Shown piece after piece: positions 1 to 9,052 of a DNA stretch of 64,000 nt (positions within the stretch are counted from its first letter, which is position 1; each line of letters begins with the position of its first letter). The notes under the pieces were generated by a model. It was not told the origin of the DNA. It saw only the letters and a program-made list of their open reading frames with translations, and made no database searches. The translations under genes were made by a program, and so were the position numbers. The stretch is from Streptomyces sp. IMTB 2501. Lineage in GTDB: Bacteria; Actinomycetota; Actinomycetes; Streptomycetales; Streptomycetaceae. The stretch spans positions 124,001-188,000 of the forward strand of contig NZ_MQUS01000003.1 of NCBI RefSeq assembly GCF_001953885.1, written 5' to 3'.

Positions 1-284
1 GTGGCCCTGAGCCGGTCGCGGTACGACCGCTTCAGCGCCGAGCTGCTGACCACCCCGCCCAGCCCGGCCCGACCGTGCGCCCAGTGACCTATGGCGTCCA
101 GCCAGGGCCGGCGGTCGCTGTCGTCGAGCGGGATCCCGGCCGACATCTTGTCGATGCTGGCCTGCGGGTGGAAGTCGTCGCCCTCGGCGTACGGGACGCC
201 CAGCCGCGCGGCGAGCAGGGGACCGATCGTGGTCTTGCCCGTCCCCGCGACGCCCATCACGACGACGACCTGGGGGGTTCGCAT
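1..284 (-). CDS. gntK: Gluconokinase, N-terminal part (runs off the window)
   Basis: This reads leftward from ATG at 284 and leaves the window at base 1, so about 94 codons of the N-terminus are visible. Gluconokinase phosphorylates D-gluconate to 6-phosphogluconate with ATP in the cytoplasm, feeding the pentose phosphate pathway. The start MRTPQVVVVMGVAGTGKTTI carries the P-loop GVAGTGKTT at about residues 11-19. It is followed by GDDFHP and the DDSDRRPWLDAI stretch typical of GntK. It is divergent from a GntR-type regulator 141 bp away, the layout of streptomycete gluconate operons. The visible part is intact; the C-terminus cannot be judged. Confidence 0.9.
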   Translation of the reverse strand, partial: MRTPQVVVVMGVAGTGKTTIGPLLAARLGVPYAEGDDFHPQASIDKMSAGIPLDDSDRRPWLDAIGHWAHGRAGLGGVVSSSALKRSYRDRLRA

Positions 285-425
285 GAACTGCCTCGCTGTC
301 TTCCTCGACATCCGACGCCGCATCGGCGTCGCCACACTGAAACCCATTAGGTACGACGAATTCAAGAGTCTATGACATATAAGTCTGACTTTTTGCGTCA
401 GTGATCCACGCCGTAGGCTGAGTGC
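285..425. promoter_or_regulatory. Divergent gntK/gntR promoter region with a small dyad
   Basis: This 141-bp divergent spacer is relatively AT-rich around 345-400. At 381-391 it contains AAGTCTGACTT, two 5-bp arms around a central T, which is a plausible operator for the adjacent FadR-type regulator. A TAGGCT hexamer at 412-417 could be part of a -10 region for gntR, giving a very short leader. The dyad is seen; operator function is inferred. Confidence 0.5.
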
Positions 426-1127
426 ATGACCACACCGGGCCGGGGGCTGCACGGCCGTGTACTGGACACCCTCGGCCCCGCGATCACCGCGGGCGAGTAC
501 CCGCCGGGCAGCGTGCTGCGCACCGACGAACTCGCCCAGCACTTCGAGGTGTCACGCTCCGTGATGCGCGAGGCGGTCCGTGTGCTGGAGTCCATGCATC
601 TGGTCGAGTCCCGCCGCCGGGTGGGCGTGACGGTGCGTCCCAAGGCCGAGTGGAACGTCTACGACCCACAGGTCATCCGCTGGCGTCTCGCGGGCGCCGA
701 CCGCCCCCACCAGCTGCGCTCACTGACCGTGCTGCGCTCGGCGGTCGAACCGGTCGCGGCCGGCCTCGCCGCCAAGCACGCCACGGCCGAGCAGTGCGCC
801 GAACTCACCGAGTGCGCGCTCGGCATGGTGGCCAACTCACGTGGCCACAGGCTGGAGGCGTACCTGATCCACGACATCGCCTTCCACCGCGTCATCCTGA
901 ACGCGTCGGGCAACGAGATGTTCGCCAGGCTCGGCGACGTCGTCGCGGAGGTCCTGGCCGGCCGCACCCATCACGAGGTGATGTTCGAGGACCCCGACCC
1001 GGCGGCGGTCACCTTGCATGTGCGGGTCGCGGAGGCGGTCCGCGCGGGCGACGCGACCCGCGCCGAACAGCTGACCAGGGAGATCACCGAGGGCGCACTC
1101 CAGGAGCTGGACATCCTGGCGCCCTGA
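426..1127 (+). CDS. gntR: GntR/FadR-family regulator, probable gluconate operon repressor
   Basis: A 233-aa regulator with an N-terminal winged helix-turn-helix (about residues 10-75, including DELAQHFEVSRSVMREAVR) and a C-terminal all-helical FCD ligand domain (about 95-225). The FCD metal or ligand residues appear as D158 in the IHDIAFHRVI segment, H205 region and related histidines. FadR/FCD proteins usually repress adjacent catabolic genes and release DNA on binding a sugar acid or organic acid. Its divergent position from gntK argues for gluconate or 6-phosphogluconate as effector. The ligand is inferred from context, the family is clear. Confidence 0.85.
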   Translation: MTTPGRGLHGRVLDTLGPAITAGEYPPGSVLRTDELAQHFEVSRSVMREAVRVLESMHLVESRRRVGVTVRPKAEWNVYDPQVIRWRLAGADRPHQLRSLTVLRSAVEPVAAGLAAKHATAEQCAELTECALGMVANSRGHRLEAYLIHDIAFHRVILNASGNEMFARLGDVVAEVLAGRTHHEVMFEDPDPAAVTLHVRVAEAVRAGDATRAEQLTREITEGALQELDILAP

Positions 1128-1137
1128 CCGACGTATG

Positions 1138-1512
1138 TCAGTCGAGGAAGTCCCCGTCCACGTACACCCACGCCCCGTCCACCCGCTCGAAGCGGCTGCG
1201 CTCGTGCAGCGAACCGCCCCGGTAGGAGGCGCGGAAGGTCACCGTGCCCGTGGTGTGGAAGGCGGACCCGTCGGTGGTGTCCAGGATCTCCAGCCCCGTC
1301 CATTTCATCCGCGCGTCGAGGTCCAGGCTTTCGGGCCGGGTCCGTGGATGCCAGGTGCGCAGCAGATACCCCGCGTCCCCCGTCACGAACGCGCTGTACC
1401 GGGACCGCATCAGCAGCTCGGCGGTAGGCGCGCTCACGGATCCGGCATGGAGACGGCCACAACAGGCGTCGTAGGGCTGGGGGAGTCCGCAGGGGCAGGC
1501 GCGCGAGGTCAT
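1138..1512 (-). CDS. YchJ-like SEC-C motif protein (UPF0225)
   Basis: A 124-aa protein starting at ATG 1512 (MTSRACPCGL). The N-terminus has the SEC-C-like zinc motif CPCG followed by YDACCGRLH, and the rest is the YchJ middle/C-terminal fold with LMRSRYSAFV, YLLRTWHP and a final WVYVDGDFLD. Function of the family is unknown; the cysteine motif suggests zinc binding. It lies tail to tail with gntR, with only 10 bp between stops. Upstream in-frame codons extend to 1584, but the CPCG alignment fits the start at 1512. Confidence 0.8.
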   Translation of the reverse strand: MTSRACPCGLPQPYDACCGRLHAGSVSAPTAELLMRSRYSAFVTGDAGYLLRTWHPRTRPESLDLDARMKWTGLEILDTTDGSAFHTTGTVTFRASYRGGSLHERSRFERVDGAWVYVDGDFLD

Positions 1513-1601
1513 GGGCCCATTCTGCCCGCGGCAGGAGAGGCGTCGGCCTCGGGCCGGATGCACAGTGGAAGGGCAGCGCGGCACAGTGAGGAGGAACGGC
1601 C

Positions 1602-1913
1602 ATGACCCGACCCGTGAGGAGCCGTCCTCCTGCCGTCAAGGAGTGGCGGCTGAACCTGTATCTCTCCGAGCACGACCCGGACACCACGGCCCGGATCGTC
1701 CTGGACACCGGGGACAACGTGCTGGAGAGCTGCGCCGAGGCCCGCCGCAGCCCGTACGACCCCGACGTACCGGAGATCGGCGACGAACTCGCGGCCGGGC
1801 GGGCGCTCATCGCCATGGGCCGGATCCTGTTGCGCGCCGCCGACGGGGACATGAAGGCGGTGGGGTCGAACGAGACGGACGGCCCGTCGCCGCTGTGGCC
1901 GACGGAGGAATGA
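1602..1913 (+). CDS. DUF1876 (dsRBD-fold) small protein
   Basis: A 103-aa protein with a good ribosome site (GAGGAGGAACGGCC before ATG). The core EWRLNLYLSEHD followed by TTARIVLDTGDN and the helix DVPEIGDELAAGRALIAMG match DUF1876, a small actinobacterial domain predicted to have a double-stranded RNA-binding-like fold. Streptomyces carry several paralogues. No function is established. It is divergent from the YchJ-like gene and convergent with polX. Confidence 0.75.
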   Translation: MTRPVRSRPPAVKEWRLNLYLSEHDPDTTARIVLDTGDNVLESCAEARRSPYDPDVPEIGDELAAGRALIAMGRILLRAADGDMKAVGSNETDGPSPLWPTEE

Positions 1914-1955
1914 CCCTGACCGGAGACGAATGACCCCGGCCGGGAATGACGCCCC

Positions 1956-3677
1956 TCACCTTCCCTTGCGCAGGAACTCGCGCAGCCGGGTCAGCGGCCA
2001 GGTGTTGATCACGTCGTCCCGGGTGAGCCAGCCGCGCTGTGCCGTGCCGACGCCGTAGCGCAACTGCGCCAGGTGCCGTACGGCATGGGCGTCGGTGTTC
2101 ACGGCGAACTTCACACCGTGCTCCCTGGCCCGCAGGATGTCCTCGTCGCACAGGTCCAGGCGGTCCGGCTGGGCGTTGACCTCCAGTGCGGTGCCGGTGC
2201 GCGCGCACACCGCGAACACCTCGTCCCAGTCGGCGTCGACGCCCGCCCGCTTGCCGATCAGCCGGGTCGTCGGGTGCCCGAGGATGGTGACGTACGGGTT
2301 CTCGCAGGCCCGCACCAGCCGCCGGGTCATCGCCTTGCGGCCCAGGTCGAAGTGGGAGTGCAGGGAGGCCACGCACAGGTCGAAGCCGGCCAGGAACTCC
2401 TCCGGCCAGTCCACCCCGCCGTCCGGGTCGATGTTGAGCTCCGTGCCGTGCAGCAGCCGCATCCTGTGCTGCGTGCCGTCCAGCTCCCGCAGCCGCTCCC
2501 GCTGGGCGAGGATCTTCTCGTCGGTCATGCGCTGCATGTACAAATTGGGCGCGTGGTCCGTCACCGCGTAGTACTTGTAGCCACGCTCGGCGGCCGCCGC
2601 CACCATCTCCTCCAGCGGGGCGAGGCCGTCCGTGAGATCGGTGTGGGTGTGCAGGTCACCGCGGATGTCCCGCTCGGTCACCACCTCCGGCAGCTCCCCG
2701 TGCAGGGCCGCCTCGATCTCGCCGCGGTCCTCCCGCAGCGTCGGCGCGATCCACGGCAGCCCGAGCCGGGCGTACACCTCCTCCTCGGTACGGGAGGCCA
2801 GCGAGTCCCCGCTCTCGGTGTCGAACACGCCGTACTCGGAGAGCTTCAGCCCCTGGTGCACCGCGATGGTGCGGGTACGGATGTTGTGCGCCTTGGAGCC
2901 GGTGAAGTACTGCATCGCGGCACCCCACGACTCCGGCGGCACCACCCGCAGGTCCACCTGGAGCCCCTTCGCGGTGCGCACCGACGTCTTCTTCGTGCCC
3001 CGCGCGATGACCTCCGCGGTGGCGGGCAGCTCGCACAGCGCCGCCATGAACGGATCCGACCGCTTCGCCGCGACCAGGACGTCCAGATCCCCGACGGTCT
3101 CCCGCATCCGGCGCAGCGAGCCGGCGTAGGCACAGCGCGTGCAGCCGGTCACCCCGGACAGCTCGGCGACGATCTCCTCGGCCGTGTCCAGGGCCAGCGA
3201 CAGCGGCACCCGGGCGCCCGACCGCTGCAGCAGCTCGATGCCGTGCCGGATGTTGTCCTGCGTCTTCTCGCCGAAGCCCTTCAGATCGGCCAGCGTGTCC
3301 GCCTCGATCGCCGCGGCCAGCTCGCTGACCGAGGAGATGTGCAGGTCCTCGTAGAGCCGCAGGGCCTTCTTCGGGCCCAGACCGGGGATGGCGATCAGTT
3401 CCCGGACCCCGGCCGGGATCTTCGCCCGGCGCTCCTCGACCACCGCCATCCTGCCCGTGCGCAGGTACTCGATCACCTTGTCGGCGATCGACCGGCCCAC
3501 GTTCGGGATCTCCTTCAGGCCGTCCTCGTCCAGCTTGGCGATGTCGGCCGGATACCCGCCGATGGCACGCGCCGCCTTCTCGTAGGCGCGCGCCTTGAAG
3601 GCGTCGCCTCCCGTGATGGCGATGAGGTCCGCGTACTCCTGCAGGAGCGCCTCGACCTCGTCATTGGGCCGGGCCAC
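1956..3677 (-). CDS. polX: DNA polymerase/3'-5' exonuclease PolX
   Basis: A 573-aa family-X polymerase with a PHP phosphoesterase domain, used in gap filling and base excision repair. N-terminal HhH segments are at about residues 55-70 and 92-105. The nucleotidyltransferase signature GSLRRMRETVGDLDVLV lies at 186-202 (D197 and D199 bind metal), with a third acidic residue near D242 in VDLRVV. The PHP domain starts at DLHTHTDLTDG (341-351) and ends with the NTDAHAV motif, so its metal ligands look intact. Start is ATG at 3677. An M1 aminopeptidase lies just upstream (stop at 3687, 9-bp gap), so the two may be co-transcribed. Confidence 0.93.
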   Translation of the reverse strand: MARPNDEVEALLQEYADLIAITGGDAFKARAYEKAARAIGGYPADIAKLDEDGLKEIPNVGRSIADKVIEYLRTGRMAVVEERRAKIPAGVRELIAIPGLGPKKALRLYEDLHISSVSELAAAIEADTLADLKGFGEKTQDNIRHGIELLQRSGARVPLSLALDTAEEIVAELSGVTGCTRCAYAGSLRRMRETVGDLDVLVAAKRSDPFMAALCELPATAEVIARGTKKTSVRTAKGLQVDLRVVPPESWGAAMQYFTGSKAHNIRTRTIAVHQGLKLSEYGVFDTESGDSLASRTEEEVYARLGLPWIAPTLREDRGEIEAALHGELPEVVTERDIRGDLHTHTDLTDGLAPLEEMVAAAAERGYKYYAVTDHAPNLYMQRMTDEKILAQRERLRELDGTQHRMRLLHGTELNIDPDGGVDWPEEFLAGFDLCVASLHSHFDLGRKAMTRRLVRACENPYVTILGHPTTRLIGKRAGVDADWDEVFAVCARTGTALEVNAQPDRLDLCDEDILRAREHGVKFAVNTDAHAVRHLAQLRYGVGTAQRGWLTRDDVINTWPLTRLREFLRKGR

Positions 3678-3686
3678 CCTTCAAGT

Positions 3687-5024
3687 CTAGGGAACTTCCA
3701 GCCGCATCGGCAGCGGCGGCAGTTTCGCCCCGTACACCCACGCCTCGAACAGCCCGTGCACCGGCTCGTCCGCGAAACGGGCCACATGCTCGGTGAACGC
3801 CGCCGTCGTCACCGACCCGTTCCGGTGCAGCCGCACCCAGCCGCGCAGCATGCGGAAGAACGCGTCGTCGCCCAGCGCGCAGCGCACCGCGTGCACGGTC
3901 AGGCCGCCGCGCTCGTAGAGCCGGTCGTCGAACATCGACCGGCGCCCCGGGTCGGCCAGCCGCAGATCCTGCGGCAGCCCGGCCAGCAACCGGTGTGCGG
4001 CCGCGGCGAGTTGCTGGGTGCTGCGGCCGCCCGAGTGCTCGGACCACAGCCATTCCGCGTACTTGGCGAAGCCCTCGTTCAGCCAGATCTGCCGCCAGTC
4101 GGCTATGGACACACTGTTGCCGAACCACTGGTGCGCCAGCTCGTGCGCCACCAGCCGCTCCGAACCCCGGGCGCCGTCCACATGGTTGGAGCCGAACAGC
4201 GACAACCCCTGTGCCTCGACCGGCACATCCAGCTCCTCCTCGGTCACCGCGACCGCGTACTCCTCGAACGGGTACGGCCCGAACAGCTCCTGGAACAGCT
4301 CCATCATCGCCGGCTGCCGCGCGAAGTCCCGGGAGAACTCGGGCAGCAGGTGCGCCGGGATGTGCCCGTGCTGCGGCACTCCGCCCGGCCCCGGGTCGCC
4401 CAGCAGTACCGTCTGGAACTTGCCGATCGCCAGCCCGACGAGATAGCTGGATGTCGGCGCGGACTGCTCGTACACCCAGGTGGTCGTCGACGCCTTCGTC
4501 GTCCGGGTCAGCAGCCGCCCGCCCGAGACCACCGCGTACGCCGACGGCGTGGTGACCGAGATCAGATACGACGCCTTGTCGGCGGGCCGGTCGTTGCACG
4601 GGTACCAGGACGGCGCCCCGATCGGCTGGCTCGCCACCAGCGCCCCGTCCGCCAGCTCCTCCCAGCCGATCCCGCCCCAGGGGCTGGCCACCGGCTTCGG
4701 ATTCCCGGACCAGTGCACCTCCACGGTGAAGGCGGCCCCGGCCCGCAGCGGCTTCGCCGGCTTCACCCGCAGCCTGCCGCCCCGGTGCGTGTAGTGCGGC
4801 TGGCGGCCGTCCACCCGGATCCGGCCGATCTTGAAGTCGGCCAGATCGAGCTGGAATTCGGTGAGCGGCGCCCGCCCGGCGATGGCGTTGATCCGGGCGC
4901 TCCCGGACAGCCGGTTCGGGCCGGGCCGGTAGTCCAGCGTGAGCTCATAGCGATGCACCCGGTACCGGGGATCGCCGTTGTCCGGGAAGTACGGGTCCGG
5001 GCCGGCCGACTGCTGAACTGCCAC
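3687..5024 (-). CDS. M1 family zinc aminopeptidase
   Basis: A 445-aa metallopeptidase removing N-terminal residues. The zinc motif HELAH is at 294-298 with the distal Glu in NEGFAKYAE at E317. The substrate-side GAMEN loop is replaced by VEAQG (269-273), as in many actinobacterial M1 proteins. The Y-containing and C-terminal helical part is short, so this is a compact form lacking the large C-terminal helical domain. GTG at 5024 is the first start after the upstream synthetase, preceded by AGGGAG. No signal peptide is seen. It lies 107 bp downstream of the Pls-like synthetase on the same strand, raising the idea that it acts on that product. Confidence 0.88.
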   Translation of the reverse strand: MAVQQSAGPDPYFPDNGDPRYRVHRYELTLDYRPGPNRLSGSARINAIAGRAPLTEFQLDLADFKIGRIRVDGRQPHYTHRGGRLRVKPAKPLRAGAAFTVEVHWSGNPKPVASPWGGIGWEELADGALVASQPIGAPSWYPCNDRPADKASYLISVTTPSAYAVVSGGRLLTRTTKASTTTWVYEQSAPTSSYLVGLAIGKFQTVLLGDPGPGGVPQHGHIPAHLLPEFSRDFARQPAMMELFQELFGPYPFEEYAVAVTEEELDVPVEAQGLSLFGSNHVDGARGSERLVAHELAHQWFGNSVSIADWRQIWLNEGFAKYAEWLWSEHSGGRSTQQLAAAAHRLLAGLPQDLRLADPGRRSMFDDRLYERGGLTVHAVRCALGDDAFFRMLRGWVRLHRNGSVTTAAFTEHVARFADEPVHGLFEAWVYGAKLPPLPMRLEVP

Positions 5025-5131
5025 TGCTGTGTCTGCTCCCTGCGCTGTGCCACCACTCCGTGCCGGTGCCCCACCCGAGACATTTTCCGCCTCCGGCGCG
5101 TCCCTTCGGCGGGCCGACCCGGGCGGCACGT

Positions 5132-8100
5132 TCAGGAACGCCACGCCTCGATCGGGTTGCCGAGCCAGCGGGTGTCGTCCGGGACGGACTCCGCGGCCAT
5201 GACGAGCGACGCGGGACCCAGGGTCGCACGGGCCCCGACCGTGCTGCCGGGCAGCACGATCCCGCCAGGGCCCAGCGTGGCGCCCGCACGGAGGACCACA
5301 GTATCCGTCCGCAAGATCCGGTCGTGGAAGAGGTGTGTCTGCAGGACGCAGCCACGGTTCACGGTCGCGGCGTCCTCCAGGGTCACCAGGTCCGTCTCCG
5401 GCAGCCAGTAGCTCTCCACCCACACGCCCTTGCCGATGCGCGCACCGAGCCCGCGCAGCCACGCCGTCATCACCGGTGTCCCCGGCACGGCTCCGGCCAG
5501 CCACGGCACCGCCAGCACCTCGACGAACGTGTCCGCCAGCTCATTGCGCCACACGAAGGAACTCCACAGCGGATGCTCCCCGGCCCGGTGCCGCCCCACC
5601 AGCATCCACTTCGCAAGGACCGAGACGACCGCCGCGGCCACACCCGCCCCGAGCAGCACCACACCGGACAGCGCCCAGGCCCACGGGCCCAGCGCACACA
5701 GCGTCGCCACCGTCGCCACGGCCAGCGCGGCCGAGCACAGCACCGGCACGATCCGGCACAGCTCCACCAGCCCGCGCGCCCACAGCAGCCGGGCCGGCGG
5801 GTCGTACGTACGGCTCTGGTCCCCGTCGGCGGCACTGCGCGGCAGCTTCACCGGCGGCAGACCCAGATAGGAGGTGCCCTTCTTCGCCTTCTTCGGCGTC
5901 GCCGACAGCACACCGACCAGACCGCCGTCCGGCACCCGCCGCCCCGGCGCGGTCATCCCCGAGTTCCCGAGGAACGCCCGCCGCCCGATCTGCGCACGCC
6001 CGATCCGCACCCAGCCGCCGCCCAGCTCGTACGGCGCCGTCAGCGTGTCGTCCGCGAGGAACGCCCCCTCGCCGACCGTGGTCAGGCTCGGCAGCGCGAG
6101 CACGGTCGACACCTCCGCGCCCCGCCCGATCCGCATCCCCAGCAGCCGCAGCCACACCGGCGTGACCAGCCCGGCGTACAGCGGGAACAGGGTCTCGCGG
6201 GACCGGTCCATCAACTGGGTCACGGTCCACGCCTGCCAGCCGACCCGGCTGTGCGTCGGATGCGTGCCCTCGCGCAGCCCCAGGCTGAGCACGCGAACGC
6301 CGACCAGGATCAGCAGCGCGTACGCCAGCCCGTAGGCCAGTGTGGCCGGGACCAGCCCGAGCGCGGCCCCGCGCAGGGCCTGGCCGAGGGAGGCTCCGGG
6401 CACCACGAAGCCCCGGGCGACCAGCAGCGCGGCCCCGCCCGCGAGCAGCGGCAGCGCGCTCAGCGCGAGACCGGTGATGCCGTACATGACCCGCCAGTAC
6501 GTGCCCCGCTGGGGGCGCTCCTTGGGCCAGTTGCGCTTGGCCTTGCCCAGCTTGACCGCGGGCGCGCCCGCCCAGCGCTGACCGGTCGGGATCTGCCCGC
6601 TCACCGCGGAGCCGGGGGCCACCTCGGCGCGCTTGCCGACCCGGGCGCCCGGGAAGAGCATGCTGCGGGTGCCGACGACGGCGTGCGCGCCGACCTTGAC
6701 CGTGCCGATCTCCAGCCGGTCGCCGTCCAGCCAGTATCCGGACAGATCGACCTCGGACTCGACGGCCGCGCCCCGGCCCGCCTTGAGCATGCCGGTGACC
6801 GGCGGCAGCGAGTGCAGGTCCACCTCGGGCCCGATCTTGGCGCCCAGCGCCCGCGCGTACCGCTCCAGCCAGGATCCGGTCAGCGTGGTGGCCCCGCTGA
6901 ACTCGGCCAGCCGCTCGGCCGTCCACAGCCGCAGATGCACGCTCCCGCCCCGTGGATACCGCCCGGGAACGAGGCCTCGCAGCAGCAGCCGCGCCCCGCC
7001 CGCCGCCACGGCGATCCGGCCGGGCGGGCTGAACAACAGCAGCGCGCCGGCCGCGAGCAGCCACCAGGGAGCGGTCGGCAGCCAGGCGTAGCCGGGCAGC
7101 AGGTTCCCCGCGGCGGCCAGGACCAGCGTCCAGCGCAGCCCGAGCAGTGTGACCAGGGGGAGGAGCAGCAGGAGCTGCAGGGCCTGGGCGCGGACCGGGA
7201 CCGGCGCGACCGTCCGCCGCGCACCGTCGTCCTGCGCGGACGCCTCCAGCCGCCGGGCCAGCTTGCGCAGCACCGGCTGCTGATAGATGTCGAGGACGGC
7301 GGCGCTCGGATAGCGGGTGCGCAGCCGGGTGGTGAGCTGGGCGGCCGCCAGACTGCCGCCGCCGATCGCGAAGAAGTCGTCGGAGGCGTTGGTCACCGGG
7401 ATGCCCAGGACCTCCGCCCACTGCTCGGCGAGCCAGGCCTCGGTGCCGTACAGATCGGCCTTGGGAGTCTGCACGCCCTCCAGTGGCCAGGGCAGGGCAT
7501 TGCGGTCCACCTTCCCGGACGTCCGGGTCGGCAGCTCGGCGACCGGCGCGAGCAGCGGCACCAGCGCGGCCGGCAGCGCGGCCCGCAGCTTCTCGACGGC
7601 GGCCGCGTGATCCCAGCCGCCCTGCGTGACGACATAGCCGACGAGCAGCTGATTGCCGCTGCGGGCGGTGCGCACGGCGGCCGCGGCCCCCGCCACACCG
7701 GGCAGGGCCTGCAGCGCGGTGTCCACCTCGCCCAGCTCGATCCGCCGCCCGCCGAGCTTGATCTGCTCGTCGGCCCGCCCCAGGAAGATCAGCCCTTCGG
7801 GGTCGGCCTTGACCAGGTCACCGCTCCGATACGCCCGCTCCCAGCCGAGGGACTCCAGCGGCGCGTATTTCTCCGCGTCCTTCTCGGCGTCGAGATACCG
7901 TGCGAGCCCGACCCCGCCGATCACCAGCTGCCCGCTGCCGCCCATGGCAACGGGCTCACCGGCGTCATCGACGACGGCCAGCTCCCACCCGTTCAGCGGC
8001 AGCCCGATCCTGATGGGCTCCTCGCCGGTCAGCAGCGCCGCACAGGCCACCACGGTCGCCTCGGTCGGCCCGTAGGTGTTCCACACCTCGCGCCCCTCGG

Positions 8101-9052
8101 TGACCAGCCGCTGCGCCAGCTCGGGCGGGCAGGCCTCGCCGCCGAAGATCAGCAGTCGTACGTCGTTGAGGGTCTCGGGCTCCCACAGCGCGGCCAGCGT
8201 CGGCACCGTCGACACGACGGTGATCTCCTGCTCGACCAGCCAGGGCCCGAGATCGGCACCGCTCCTGACCTGTGACCGCGGCACCGGCACCAGACAGGCG
8301 CCGTACCGCCAGGCCAGCCACATCTCCTCGCAGGACGCGTCGAAGGCGACGGACAGCCCCGCCATGACCCGGTCGCCGGGCCCGATCGGCTCTTCCCTGA
8401 GGAACAGGGCCGCCTCGGCGTCCACGAAGGCGGCGGCACTGCGGTGCGTGACGGCGACGCCCTTGGGCTTGCCGGTGGACCCGGAGGTGAAGATGATCCA
8501 GGCGTCGTGCTCGGCACCGGGACGCGCGGCGGTAGAGCCGGGGGCACCCCGCAAGGGGGAGCCGGAGAGGCCCTGCGCGGTGACGGCGTGGTCGGCAACG
8601 GCGTCCCCGGTGACGGTGACGGCGTGCCCGGCCCCGATGACGGCCCGCACGCAGGCCTCCCCGAAGACCAGCTCGGCCCGCTCGTCCGGGTCCTCGGCGT
8701 CGACGGGGACATAGGCGGCACCGGCGGCGAGGACGGCGAGGATCGCGACGTACAGCTCATTGGTCCCCGAGGGAACGCGCACCCCGACCCTGTCCCCGAG
8801 CCGGACCCCTGCGCCCGCGAGCCGCCGGCGCAGCCGCTCCACCTCGACGGCCAGCGCACGGTAGGTGAGACACGTCGTACCGTCGTCCAGGGCGGGCTCG
8901 TCCGGATGGGACCGCACGGTCGCGTCGAAGAGGTCGACCAGGGTGCGCGGCGAGGCCGCGGGCCCCGCGGAGAACCGCGCCCGGTCGCCGAACTGCGTGC
9001 GGATCTCTTCGTCGAGCAGGCCGAGAGCGCTGCTCTCGTCTATGGCTGCCAT
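5132..9052 (-). CDS. Pls/PosA-family membrane non-ribosomal peptide synthetase
   Basis: A 1306-aa single-module synthetase. The adenylation domain covers about residues 30-520: FTSGSTGKPKG (188-198), NTYGPTEAT (325-333), YRSGDL (408-413) and catalytic K514 in TSGKVDRNAL. The carrier domain (about 535-605) has GGGS567 for phosphopantetheine. The rest resembles the Pls terminal region: hydrophobic segments near 624-690, 857-925 and close to residue 1100, alternating with hexapeptide-like repeat domains. There is no canonical condensation or thioesterase domain. This architecture is that of epsilon-poly-lysine synthetase and relatives that chain one amino acid. An eye-read specificity code, D A E S I G T V V K, is close to the lysine code. 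Product not proven. Confidence 0.9.
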   Translation of the reverse strand: MAAIDESSALGLLDEEIRTQFGDRARFSAGPAASPRTLVDLFDATVRSHPDEPALDDGTTCLTYRALAVEVERLRRRLAGAGVRLGDRVGVRVPSGTNELYVAILAVLAAGAAYVPVDAEDPDERAELVFGEACVRAVIGAGHAVTVTGDAVADHAVTAQGLSGSPLRGAPGSTAARPGAEHDAWIIFTSGSTGKPKGVAVTHRSAAAFVDAEAALFLREEPIGPGDRVMAGLSVAFDASCEEMWLAWRYGACLVPVPRSQVRSGADLGPWLVEQEITVVSTVPTLAALWEPETLNDVRLLIFGGEACPPELAQRLVTEGREVWNTYGPTEATVVACAALLTGEEPIRIGLPLNGWELAVVDDAGEPVAMGGSGQLVIGGVGLARYLDAEKDAEKYAPLESLGWERAYRSGDLVKADPEGLIFLGRADEQIKLGGRRIELGEVDTALQALPGVAGAAAAVRTARSGNQLLVGYVVTQGGWDHAAAVEKLRAALPAALVPLLAPVAELPTRTSGKVDRNALPWPLEGVQTPKADLYGTEAWLAEQWAEVLGIPVTNASDDFFAIGGGSLAAAQLTTRLRTRYPSAAVLDIYQQPVLRKLARRLEASAQDDGARRTVAPVPVRAQALQLLLLLPLVTLLGLRWTLVLAAAGNLLPGYAWLPTAPWWLLAAGALLLFSPPGRIAVAAGGARLLLRGLVPGRYPRGGSVHLRLWTAERLAEFSGATTLTGSWLERYARALGAKIGPEVDLHSLPPVTGMLKAGRGAAVESEVDLSGYWLDGDRLEIGTVKVGAHAVVGTRSMLFPGARVGKRAEVAPGSAVSGQIPTGQRWAGAPAVKLGKAKRNWPKERPQRGTYWRVMYGITGLALSALPLLAGGAALLVARGFVVPGASLGQALRGAALGLVPATLAYGLAYALLILVGVRVLSLGLREGTHPTHSRVGWQAWTVTQLMDRSRETLFPLYAGLVTPVWLRLLGMRIGRGAEVSTVLALPSLTTVGEGAFLADDTLTAPYELGGGWVRIGRAQIGRRAFLGNSGMTAPGRRVPDGGLVGVLSATPKKAKKGTSYLGLPPVKLPRSAADGDQSRTYDPPARLLWARGLVELCRIVPVLCSAALAVATVATLCALGPWAWALSGVVLLGAGVAAAVVSVLAKWMLVGRHRAGEHPLWSSFVWRNELADTFVEVLAVPWLAGAVPGTPVMTAWLRGLGARIGKGVWVESYWLPETDLVTLEDAATVNRGCVLQTHLFHDRILRTDTVVLRAGATLGPGGIVLPGSTVGARATLGPASLVMAAESVPDDTRWLGNPIEAWRS

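Noticed and set aside
2073..5411. Long open frame on the + strand opposite polX and the aminopeptidase
   Set aside because: It is Arg/His/Gly/Pro-rich, lacks domains and mirrors the codon bias of the real minus-strand genes; high-GC shadow frame.
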